This document shows positions 10,635 to 21,300 of a DNA stretch of 64,000 bases, one piece after another (positions within the stretch are counted from its first letter, which is position 1; each line of letters opens with the position of its first letter). Below the pieces are notes generated by a model. The model saw only the letters and a program-made list of their open reading frames with translations. It did not search any database and was not told where the DNA came from. This stretch comes from Sympetrum striolatum. Taxonomy: Eukaryota > Arthropoda > Insecta > Odonata > Libellulidae. A program made the translations under genes and the position numbers. The stretch is from assembly GCA_947579665.1 (NCBI GenBank), contig OX388348.1:496001-560000 (forward strand), written 5' to 3'.

Positions 10635-12698
10635 CTGCCCCCTCCTCAGCTCCGTTCCGTCCCGGAACCGGCAGCGCACTCCTGTTGATTCCCGGCTCTC
10701 AGACTCCACTCGAGCGACCCGCCCATCTTCATTGCAACCAACGTACTGAACCAACCGATTAAAGTGAACCACTTTCGGCTTTCCAGTTGGTAATTTTCTT
10801 ACTCGGTATATAACGTCATTAATCCGCTTCTTTACTTCGTAGGGGCCTTCCCAATTTGTCTGTAACTTAGATGACAGACCACGTTTCCTCTGCGGGTTGT
10901 ACAGCCAAACTTGGTCTCCTTCTTGATAGCCGCCCTCCTTGGCGTTGAGGTCGTAACGCTCCTTGATGCGGTCACTGGCAATATTCAGCTGGTAGCGCAC
11001 CTGCTCGTGGATGTCATCCATCTTTTTCCGCATTCTCGAGACGTAATCCTCTCCTGCCACGTCTTCGCCCGGTCTGGTGCCAAATACCAGGTCGCATGGC
11101 AGCTTGAGTTCCCGCCCGAAGAGAACTTTGGCAGGAGTTTGTCCTGTCGATTCGTGAACGGCTGATCGGTGGGCCATTAAGAAGAACGGTACATGTTCGT
11201 CCCAGTCTCGTTGGTGTGAAGAGACCACTTTCGCCAAATAGCGGTTGAGAGTGCGATTCATTCGTTCTACCATTCCGTCAGACTGGGGGTGAAGGGCTGT
11301 GGTCCTTGTCTTCCGGAGTCCAAGCTTCTCACAGACCCTTTGAAACAGATCACTCTCAAAGTTCCTTCCTTGGTCCGAGTGCAGCTCCAGGGGTACTCCG
11401 AACCGGCAAAACATCTCCTTGACCAAAACATCAGCTACCGTCACTGCCTCCTGGTTAGGAAGAGCATACGCCTCCACCCACTTAGTAAAGTAATCCATGG
11501 CGACCAGGATGTACTTATTCCCTTGTGCGGTTACTGGGAATGGTCCTGCAATGTCGATGGCAATTCTTTCGAACGGGCTCCCTACGTTGTACTGTCTCAT
11601 TGGAGCCTTGGGACGTTTTTGTGGCCCATTACTGGCGAAGCAGGTGGTACATTTCCTACACCAGTCCTTCACGTCGCCCGAGCAGTTCACCCAGTAGAAT
11701 CGCTCGCGCACCTTCTGAAGGGTCTTCTTCATCCCTAAATGTCCGCCAGATGCCTCGTCGTGAAGGTGCCGTAATACTTCCGGGATCTTGCTTGAAGGAA
11801 CAACCAGCTGCAGCCTCTGCTCCGTTCCATCCTGGTTCTCCAGTGCCCGTTTTAAAACGCCATCTTCCACCACTAACGAGTCCCATTGCGCCCAATAGCT
11901 CTTGAGTTTGGGGGAGCCTGATGAAATTTCCGGCCATTCCGGACGCTGACCCTTTTCCTTCCAAACCAGAATTTCCTTAAGGACCGGGTCCTTTCTCTGG
12001 TCAAGTCGTAGCGAAGGAAGCGTCCATTCTACGGAGACCACGGTAGTTCTACAGACCCTCTCCGACTTTTCTTCGGCTCGATGACAATGAGAGCACTCTA
12101 AAGGGCACGGTCTTCTAGAGAGCGCGTCTGCATTTCCATGACTCTTACCAGGCCGATGTTCGATGTCGAATTCATACTCCTGGAGCCTCTCGATCCAGCG
12201 AGCTATCTGTCCTTCAGGGTTCTTGAACTGAAGGAGCCATTTGAGTGCGGCATGATCGGTTTGCAGTAGAAACTTCCGTCCGTAAAGGTATTTGTAGAAA
12301 TGTTCCACAGACTTAACGACGGCTAACAGCTCACGCCTGGTAACGCAATAGTTGCGTTCGGGTTTCGAGAGCGTCTTGCAAAAGTAAGCAATAACCCGCT
12401 CCTGCCCGCCTTGGATTTGGGACAAGATTCCTCCTATTCCGAAGTTACTTGCGTCCGTATCCACGATAAATTTCTCTCGTTCGTTCGGATATCCAAGGAT
12501 CGGGGATGTTATCAATGCCTCCTTAAGCTCTACAAAGGCTTCCTGAAATTCCTGACCCGACTCGAATTTCCTGGCCTCCTCGGTGAGTCTTGTCAGTGGT
12601 TTCGCAATGTTCGCAAACCCTTTCACGAACCGTCGGTAATAGGTACACAGTCCCAGGAAACTTCTCAATTGGTGCTTATCACGGGGTACCGGCCAACC
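10584..12698 (-). pseudogene. Gypsy pol fragment: RT thumb, RNase H and integrase
   Basis: This is the same reading frame as the upstream pol piece, resuming after the TAA at 12699. Numbering below takes the leucine of LRSFLG (12668) as residue 1. LRSFLGLCTYYRRFVKGF is the reverse transcriptase connection. RNase H follows with catalytic-type residues D72, E113, D138 and D181 in TDAS, RREL, TDHAAL and GNADALSR. Integrase has an HHCC zinc region (H303, H310, C340, C343, with an extra C337), then D372, D432 and E468 with exactly 35 residues between the last two (a DD35E core). A GPY/F module follows at about 605-640. No frameshift was seen over some 690 codons. The frame reads through the polypurine tract and ends 51 bases inside the 3' LTR. 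It is called a pseudogene because it has no proper start and follows a stop, though the integrase region itself looks intact. Confidence 0.9.
10635..10648 (-). other. Polypurine tract (plus-strand primer)
   Basis: Read on the minus strand this is TGAGGAGGGGGCAG, directly abutting the first base of the 3' LTR, which is where gypsy elements prime plus-strand DNA. It lies inside the pol reading frame, because the frame continues into the LTR. Confidence 0.8.
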
Positions 12699-13373
12699 TT
12701 AAATGGCCTCTGTCTTCTCACTGTCGACCGCAATTCCATCTCCGGACACAACGTGTCCCAAATATTGAACTTGTTGGCGCAAGAAACAGCATTTCTTCGG
12801 GTTTAGTTTTAGACCTGCCTCTCGTAGTCTCTGGAATACGCTGCTCACGTTGTCCAAGTGGTCGTCAAATGATTTTCCCACCACGATAATATCGTCCAGG
12901 TACACCAGGCAAGTTTTCCACGATAGTCCGTTCAAGATGCCTTCCATCAGCCGCTCAAAGGTCGCTGGGGCATTGCACAGCCTAAGGACTCGTTCTGCTT
13001 CTTCGCGTTTCGCCAGTGGCAAGCGTGTAGGCGGTTGACGATTAGGTTTTGCATTTCCTGTGTCGATTTTGTGTCGGACGATGTTGCTTCTCCCTCTTAC
13101 TCCGTCGTCCACATCGAACACATCTTGAAATTTAAGGAACAGGTTCCTGATTTGTTCCCTCTGTTTCATACTTCTGCCATTGCTCGTATTCGCTATTAAG
13201 CTGGCTAACTTTGGAGGGATCATTGTCGAAGAATCGGTCGGTATTGTCCGTATCTGATGCTGAATTGACGACACGGTTGCACAATTTCCTAATACAGCGC
13301 CTCTATCCAATTTCACAGGGTGCGAATCGATGTTCATCAATCTGATCGGGACTGTAACGTTTTTATTCAACAC
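12699..13373 (-). pseudogene. Gypsy pol fragment: reverse transcriptase with internal deletion
   Basis: The open frame of about 224 codons starts inside the 5' LTR without an ATG; the first in-frame ATG is at residue 13. Residues 7-35 resemble the spacer between protease and reverse transcriptase in gypsy elements. Residues 80-129 match the reverse transcriptase N-terminus, including the motif LPLAKREEAE. The frame then jumps at residues 130-132 (near 12981-12990) straight to LCNAPATFERL, so about 100 residues of fingers and palm are missing, with the first catalytic aspartate. The YLDD active-site box is kept at residues 158-161 (12891-12902), followed by the YLGH motif near 204-207. An in-frame TAA at 12699-12701 separates this part from the rest of pol. 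Reverse transcriptase activity is not expected. Confidence 0.9.
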
Positions 13374-13518
13374 ATGACTCTACAACGTCTTTTCGAGGAA
13401 AATGGCTACCTCGTACTCTGCCCAACAGTGCCTATCTTCCCGTTACCACAACCGGCAACAATCACGCCTACGTAATGCAAATGCGCCTACAGAACACTCG
13501 GGACCGGTATTCATTACA
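13353..13518 (-). repeat. 5' LTR of the gypsy element (right end on the plus strand)
   Basis: This is a full-length 166-bp copy of the LTR. On its inner side it is followed, in element orientation, by GTCCCGATCAG. This does not begin with the TGG expected of a tRNA-primed binding site; the sequence there is already pol coding sequence. The primer-binding site has therefore been lost while the LTR terminus remains exact. Confidence 0.93.
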
Positions 13519-13522
13519 ATAC
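13519..13522. other. Target-site duplication ATAC, right copy
   Basis: ATAC immediately follows the last base of the right LTR (CATTACA, ending 13518) and matches 10465-10468. Confidence 0.85.
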
Positions 13523-13662
13523 ATATCTCGGTCAAAATGTACGTATACACAATTATGTACCAAAGTTTTGTATAATGTTTTTTACTACAAAGCTTGCATA
13601 AAACATTTTCCTGCAACACACATTCTTTTGCAGTTATTTATATATTAACGGCATAGGCCTCT
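13519..13662 (+). repeat. Remainder of copy 4 of the 178-bp tandem repeat
   Basis: Directly after the right LTR the sequence resumes with ATACATATCTCGGTCAAAATG, matching the landmark found at the same place in the earlier units (for instance TATACATATCTCTGTCAG near 10109). The match continues through the TACTACAA landmark and fades near TTATATATTAACGG at about 13650. This copy is the most diverged of the four. Confidence 0.75.
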
Positions 13663-13734
13663 GTTTTCAATAAATACCGAAAAAGTCATGTGTTGGCCAC
13701 ATCAGATCTTTTTCTTTAGAATATTATTGCTACA
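13663..13734. other. Short unique spacer before the satellite array
   Basis: About 70 bases separate the end of the 178-bp tandem repeat from the first recognisable satellite monomer. Nothing was recognised in it. Both boundaries are approximate. Confidence 0.4.
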
Positions 13735-15364
13735 TAGTGTTTCATTTGGTTAAGAATGGGATTAAAGGCTTAATGAGTATAAATTCAATACAATACTAAT
13801 TCTAATCTTATTCAAGAATGGTAGATATAGCTGTCCTTTAATTACAAAAGCTGTATTGTTGATCAGATAATGTTTTATTAATCATTCTGGTATTTATTCT
13901 ACTGAAATGCTCTCAGGACTGCCCTCTAACGCGGAAAAGCAAATAATGGAATGCAGAGAAGCTGCAGTGTTTTATTGTGTCGAGTAATGGGATTCAAAGC
14001 ATATGAGTATGAATTCAATTTAATATTTATTCTACGCTTATTCCAGTATGGTAGATATAGGTGCCTTTTAATTACATTAGCTGTATTGTTGATATGATAA
14101 TGTCTTATTATTCATTTTTGTATTTATTCTACAGAAATGCTCTCGGGACTGCCCTCTAACACGGAAAAACAAATAATTGAATGAGTAGATGCTGTAGAGT
14201 TTTATTTTGTCCAGTTGTGGGATTCAAAGTAGATGAGTATGAATGCAATTCAATATTAATTCTACTCTAATGCCAGTATGTTAGATATAGATGCACCTTA
14301 GTTACAATAGCTGTATTGTTGATCATATAATGTTTTAATAATCATCTTTGTATTTACTCTACAGAAATGCTATTGGGACTGCCCTCTGACATGGAAAAGC
14401 AAACAATTGATGAAGAGATGCTGTACTGATTTATTTTGTCCAGTGGTGGGATACAAAGTGGATGAGTATGAATGCAATTCAATATTAATTCTACTCTAAT
14501 GCCAGTATGTTAGATATAGATGCACCTTAGTTACAATAGCTGTATTGTTGGTCATATAATGTTTTAATAATCATCTTTGTATTTACTCTTCAGAAATGCT
14601 ATTGGGACTGCCCTCTTACATGGAAAAGCAAACAATTGATGAAGAGATGCTGTACTGATTTATTTTGTCCAGTGGTGGGATTCAAAGTAGATGAGTATGA
14701 ATTCAATTTAATATTTATTCTACGCTTATTCCAGTATGGTAGATATAGGTGCCTTTTAATTACATTAGCTGTATTGTTGATATGATAATGTCTTATTATT
14801 CATTTTTGTATTTATTCTACAGAAATGCTCTCGGGACTGCCCTCTAACACGGAAAAACAAATAATTGAATGAGTAGATGCTGTAGAGTTTTATTTTGTCC
14901 AGTGGTGGGATTCAAAGTAGATGAGTATGAATGCAATTCAATATTAATTCTACTCTAATGCCAGTATGTTAGATATAGATGCACCTTAGTTACAATAGCT
15001 GTATTGTTGATCATATAATGTTTTAATAATCATCTTTGTATTTACTCTACAGAAATGCAATTGGGACTGCCCTCTGACATGGAAAAGCAAACAATTGATG
15101 AAGAGATGCTGTACTGATTTATTTTGTCCAGTGGTGGGATCCAAAGTGGATGAGTATGAATGCAATTCAATATTAATTCTACTCTAATGCCAGTATGTTA
15201 GATATAGATGCACCTTAGTTACAATAGCTGTATTGTTGGTCATATAATGTTTTAATAATCATCTTTGTATTTACTCTTCAGAAATGCTATTGGGACTGCC
15301 CTCTTACATGGAAAAGCAAACAATTGATGAAGAGATGCTGTACTGAGTTATATTGTCCAGTGGT
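13735..15364 (+). repeat. Diverged left margin of the satellite, with duplicated trimer
   Basis: The first monomer (about 13735-13988) is the most diverged, and the next copies lack the GGGCCC box; several read GATGCACCTTAG or GTGCCTTTTAATTA in its place. Monomer starts (first G of GGGAT) fall at 13758, 13989, 14219, 14448, 14677, 14907, 15136 and 15365. The three monomers 13989-14676 are repeated in the same order at 14677-15364, with matching private variants such as ATTCAATTTAATATTTATTC and CTATTGGGACTGCCCTCTTA. The margin has therefore had its own amplification event. Confidence 0.85.
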
Positions 15365-18300
15365 GGGATCCAAAGAGGATGAGTATGAATGCAATTCAAT
15401 ATTAATTCTACTCTAATGCCAGTATATTAGATATAGGTGGGCCCTTGGTTACAATAGCTGTATTGTTGGTCAGATAATGTTTTAATAATCATCTTTGTAT
15501 TTACTCTTGAGAAATGCTTTTGGGACTGCCCTCTAACATGGAAAAGCAAACAATTGATGAAGAGATGCTGTACTTATTTATTTTGTCCAGTGGTGGGATT
15601 CAAAGTAGATGAGTATGAATGCAATTCAATATTAATTCTACTCTAATGCCAGTATATTAGATATAGGTGGGCCCTTGGTTACAATAGCTGTATTGTTGGT
15701 CAGATAATGTTTTAATAATCATCTTTGTATTTACTCTTGAGAAATGCTTTTGGGACTGCCCTCTAACATGGAAAAGCAAACAATTGATGAAGAGATGCTG
15801 TACTTATTTATTTTGTCCAGTGGTGGGATCCAAAGTAGATGAGTATGAATGCAATTCAATATTAATTCTACTCTAATGCCAGTATGTTAGATATAGATGC
15901 ACCTTAGTTACAATAGCTGTATTGTTGATCATATAATGTTTTAATAATCATCTTTGTATTTACTCTACAGAAATGCTATTGGGACTGCCCTCTGACATGG
16001 AAAAGCAAACAATTGATGAAGAGATGCTGTACTGATTTATATTGTCCAGTGGTGGGATCCAAAGTGGATGAGTATGAATGCAATTCAATATTAATTCTAC
16101 TCTAATGCCAGTATGTTAGATATAGATGCACCTTAGTTACAATAGCTGTATTGTTGGTCATATAATGTTTTAATAATCATCTTTGTATTTACTCTTTAGA
16201 AATGCTATTGGGACTGCCCTCTTACATGGAAAAGCAGACAATTGATGAAGAGATGCTGTACTGATTTATTTTGTCCAGTGGTGAGATTCAAAGTAGATGA
16301 GTATGAATGCAATTCAATATTAATTCTACTCTAATGCCAGTATATTAGATATAGGTGGGCCCTTGGTTACAATAGCTGTATTGTTGGTCAGATAATGTTT
16401 TAATAATCATCTTTGTATTTACTCTTGAGAAATGCTTTTGGGACTGCCCTCTAACATGGAAAAGCAAACAATTGATGAAGAGATGCTGTACTTATTTATT
16501 TTGTCCAGTGGTGGGATTCAAAGTAGATGAGTATGAATGCAATTCAATATTAATTCTACTCTAATGCCAGTATATTAGATATAGGTGGGCCCTTGGTTAC
16601 AATAGCTGTATTGTTGGTCAGATAATGTTTTAATAATCATCTTTGTATTTACTCTTGAGAAATGCTTTTGGGACTGCCCTCTAACATGGAAAAGCAAACA
16701 ATTGATGAAGAGATGCTGTACTGATTTATTTTGTCCAGTGGTGGGATCCAAAGAGGATGAGTATGAATGCAATTCAATATTAATTCTACTCTAATGCCAG
16801 TATATTAGATATAGGTGGGCCCTTGGTTACAATAGCTGTATTGTTGGTCAGATAATGTTTTAATAATCATCTTTGTATTTACTCTTGAGAAATGCTTTTG
16901 GGACTGCCCTCTAACATGGAAAAGAAAACAATTGATGAAGAGATGCTGTACTGATTTATTTTGTCCAGTGGTGGGATCCAAAGTGGATGAGTATGAATGC
17001 AATTCAATATTAATTCTACTCTAATGCCAGTATGTTAGATATAGATGCACCTTAGTTACAATAGCTGTATTGTTGGTCATATAATGTTTTAATAATCATC
17101 TTTGTATTTACTCTTCAGAAATGCTATTGGGACTGCCCTCTGACATGGAAAAGCAAACAATTGATGAAGAGATGCTGTACTGATTTATTTTGTCCAGTGG
17201 TGGGATTCAAAGTAGATTAGTATGAATGCAATTCAATATTAATTCTACTCTAATGCCAGTATATTAGATATAGGTGGGCCCTTGGTTACAATAGCTGTAT
17301 TGTTGGTCAGATAATGTTTTAATAATCATCTTTGTATTTACTCTTGAGAAATGCTTTTGGGACTGCCCTCTAACATGGAAAAGCAAACAATTGATGAAGA
17401 GATGCTGTACTGATTTATTTTGTCCAGTGGTGGGATTCAAAGTAGATGAGTATGAATGCAATTCAATATTAATTCTACTCTAATGCCAGTATGTTAGATA
17501 TAGATGTACCTTAGTTACAATAGCTGTATTGTTGGTCAGATAATGTATTAATAATCATCTTTGTATTTACTCTTCAGAAATGCTTTTGGGACTGCCCTCT
17601 AACATGGAAAAGCAAACAATTGATGAAGAGATGCTGTACTGATTTATTTTGTCCAGTGGTGGGATCCAAAGTGGATGAGTATGAATGCAATTCAATATTA
17701 ATTCTACTCTAATGCCAGTATATTAGATATAGGTGGGCCCTTGGTTACAATAGCTGTATTGTTGGTCAGATAATGTTTTAATAATCATCTTTGTATTTAC
17801 TCTTGAGAAATGCTTTTGGGACTGCCCTCTAACATGGAAAAGCAAACAATTGATGAAGAGATGCTGTACTGATTTATTTTGTCCAGTGCTGGGATTCAAA
17901 GTAGATGAGTATGAATGCAATTCAATATTAATTCTACTCTAATGCCAGTATGTTAGATATAGATGTACCTTAGTTACAATAGCTGTATTGTTGGTCAGAT
18001 AATGTATTAATAATCATCTTTGTATTTACTCTTGAGAAATGCTTTTGGGACTGCCCTCTAACATGGAAAAGCAAACAATTGATGAAGAGATGCTGTACTG
18101 ATTTATTTTGTCCAGTGCTGGGATTCAAAGTAGATGAGTATGAATGCAATTCAATATTAATTCTACTCTAATGCCAGTATGTTAGATATAGATGTACCTT
18201 AGTTACAATAGCTGTATTGTTGGTCAGATAATGTATTAATAATCATCTTTGTATTTACTCTTCAGAAATGCTTTTGGGACTGCCCTCTAACATGGAAAAC
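15365..18300 (+). repeat. Satellite block 1: mixed GATGCACC/GATGTACC and GGTGGGCCC monomers
   Basis: Two monomer types are interspersed: one with GTTAGATATAGATGCACC or GATGTACC, the other with ATTAGATATAGGTGGGCCC. Many copies have CTCTTGAGAAATG instead of the CTCTTCAGAAATG found further in, and GGAAAAGCAAAC is the rule. The block bridges the diverged margin and the homogeneous interior. Confidence 0.75.
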
Positions 18301-21300
18301 CAAACAATTGATGAAGAGATGCTGTACTGATTTATTTTGTCCAGTGGTGGGATTCAAAGTGGATGAGTATGAATGCAATTCAATATTAATTCTACTCTAA
18401 TGCCAGTATATTAGATATAGGTGGGCCCTTGGTTACAATAGCTGTATTGTTGGTCAGATAATGTATTAATAATCATCTTTGTATTTACTCTTCAGAAATG
18501 CTTTTGGGACTGCCCTCTAACATGGAAAACCAAACAATTGATGAAGAGATGCTGTACTGATTTATTTTGTCCAGTGGTGGGATTCAAAGTGGATGAGTAT
18601 GAATGCAATTCAATATTAATTCTACTCTAATGCCAGTATATTAAATATAGATGGGCCCTTGGTTACAATAGCTGTATTGTTGGTCAGATAATGTTTTAAT
18701 AATCATCTTTGTATTTACTCTTCAGAAATGCTTTTGGGACTGCCCTCTAACATGGAAAACCAAACAATTGATGAAGAGATGCTGTACTGATTTATTTTGT
18801 CCAGTGGTGGGATCCAAAGTGGATGAGTATGAATGCAATTCAATATTAATTCTACTCTAATGCCAGTATATTAGATATAGGTGGGCCCTTGGTTACAATA
18901 GCTGTATTGTTGGTCATATAATGTTTTAATAATCATCTTTGTATTTACTCTTCAGAAATGCTTTTTGGACTGCCCTCTAACATGGAAAACCAAACAATTG
19001 ATGAAGAGATGCTGTACTGATTTATATTGTCAAGTCGTGGGATTCAAAGTGGATGAGTATGAATGCAATTCAATATTAATTCTACTCTAATGCCAGTATA
19101 TTAGATATAGGTGGGCCCTTGGTTACAATAGCTGTATTGTTGGTCAGATAATGTTTTAATAATCATCTTTGTATTTACTCTTCAGAAATGCTTTTGGGAC
19201 TGCCCTCTAACATGGAAAACCAAACAATTGATGAAGAGATGCTGTACTGATTTATTTTGTCCAGTGGTGGGATTCAAAGTGGATGAGTATGAATGCAATT
19301 CAATATTAATACTACTCTAATGCCAGTATATTAGATATAGGTGGGCCCTTGGTTACAATAGCTGTATTGTTGGTCATATAATGTTTTAATAATCATCTTT
19401 GTATTTACTCTTCAGAAATGCTTTTGGGACTGCCCTCTAACATGGAAAACCAAACAATTGATGAAGAGATGCTGTACTGATTTATTTTGTCCAGTGGTGG
19501 GATCCAAAGTGGATGAGTATGAATGCAATTCAATATTAATTCTACTCTAATGCCAGTATATTAGATATAGGTGGGCCCTTGGTTACAATAGCTGTATTGT
19601 TGGTCATATAATGTTTTAATAATCATCTTTGTATTTACTCTTCAGAAATGCTTTTGGGACTGCCCTCTAACATGGAAAACCAAACAATTGATGAAGAGAT
19701 GCTGTACTGATTTATTTTGTCCAGTGGTGGGATCCAAAGTGGATGAGTATGAATGCAATTCAATATTAATTCTACTCTAATGCCAGTATATTAGATATAG
19801 GTGGGCCCTTGGTTACATTAGCTGTATTGTTGGTCAGATAATGTTTTAATAATCATCTTTGTATTTACTCTTCAGAAATGCTTTTGGGACTGCCCTCTAA
19901 CATGGAAAACCAAACAATTGATGAAGAGATGCTGTACTGATTTATTTTGTCCAGTGGTGGGATCCAAAGTGGATGAGTATGAATGCAATTCAATATTAAT
20001 TCTACTCTAATGCCAGTATATTAGATATAGGTGGGCCCTTGGTTACAATAGCTGTATTGTTGGTCAGATAATGTTTTAATAATCATCTTTGTATTTACTC
20101 TTCAGAAATGCTTTTGGGACTGCCCTCTAACATGGAAAACCAAACAATTGATGAAGAGATGCTGTACTGATTTATTTTGTCCAGTGGTGGGATCCAAAGT
20201 GGATGAGTATGAATGCAATTCAATATTAATTCTACTCTAATGCCAGTATATTAGATATAGGTGGGCCCTTGGTTACAATAGCTGTATTGTTGGTCAGATA
20301 ATGTTTTAATAATCATCTTTGTATTTACTCTTCAGAAATGCTTTTGGGACTGCCCTCTAACATGGAAAACCAAACAATTGATGAAGAGATGCTGTACTGA
20401 TTTATTTTGTCCAGTGGTGGGATTCAAAGTGGATGAGTATGAATGCAATTCAATATTAATTCTACTCTAATGCCAGTATATTAGATATAGGTGGGCCCTT
20501 GGTTACAATAGCTGTATTGTTGGTCATATAATGTTTTAATAATCATCTTTGTATTTACTCTTCAGAAATGCTTTTGGGACTGCCCTCTAACATGGAAAAC
20601 CAAACAATTGATGAAGAGATGCTGTACTGATTTATTTTGTCCAGTGGTGGGATCCAAAGTGGATGAGTATGAATGCAATTCAATATTAATACTACTCTAA
20701 TGCCAGTATATTAGATATAGGTGGGCCCTTGGTTACAATAGCTGTATTGTTGGTCATATAATGTTTTAATAATCATCTTTGTATTTACTCTTCAGAAATG
20801 CTTTTGGGACTGCCCTCTAACATGGAAAACCAAACAATTGATGAAGAGATGCTGTACTGATTTATTTTGTCCAGTGGTGGGATCCAAAGTGGATGAGTAT
20901 GAATGCAATTCAATATTAATTCTACTCTAATGCCAGTATATTAGATATAGGTGGGCCCTTGGTTACAATAGCTGTATTGTTGGTCATATAATGTTTTAAT
21001 AATCATCTTTGTATTTACTCTTCAGAAATGCTTTTGGGACTGCCCTCTAACATGGAAAACCAAACAATTGATGAAGAGATGCTGTACTGATTTATTTTGT
21101 CCAGTGGTGGGATTCAAAGTGGATGAGTATGAATGCAATTCAATATTAATTCTACTCTAATGCCAGTATATTAGATATAGGTGGGCCCTTGGTTACAATA
21201 GCTGTATTGTTGGTCATATAATGTTTTAATAATCATCTTTGTATTTACTCTTCAGAAATGCTTTTGGGACTGCCCTCTAACATGGAAAACCAAACAATTG

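Larger units (their letters stand above)
10469..13518 (-). mobile_element. Deleted Ty3/gypsy LTR retrotransposon
   Basis: The element is 3,050 bp long, reads on the minus strand, and is bounded by two 166-bp LTRs and the direct repeat ATAC (10465-10468 and 13519-13522). Domain order is reverse transcriptase remnant, RNase H, integrase, which is the Ty3/gypsy order and rules out Ty1/copia. An autonomous member of the group would normally carry gag, protease and a primer-binding site before reverse transcriptase; here the 5' LTR is joined directly to sequence just upstream of reverse transcriptase. A polypurine tract is present next to the 3' LTR. There is no env-like frame. The LTRs differ at one base in 166, so the insertion is recent compared with the 178-bp repeat it landed in. 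It cannot be autonomous; the integrase part may still be translatable. Confidence 0.93.

Noticed and set aside
10911..12889. Several plus-strand frames of 60-150 codons opposite pol
   Set aside because: They are antisense shadows of the minus-strand gypsy pol sequence, which explains the composition and conserved motifs.
10469..13518. Intact autonomous retrotransposon or endogenous retrovirus
   Set aside because: There is no gag, protease, primer-binding site or env frame, reverse transcriptase lacks its central part, and pol has an in-frame stop.
16575..17920. Repeated minus-strand frames of 65 codons inside the satellite
   Set aside because: They are chance openings in single monomers. 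The 230-bp period shifts the frame at each copy and most monomers contain stops.
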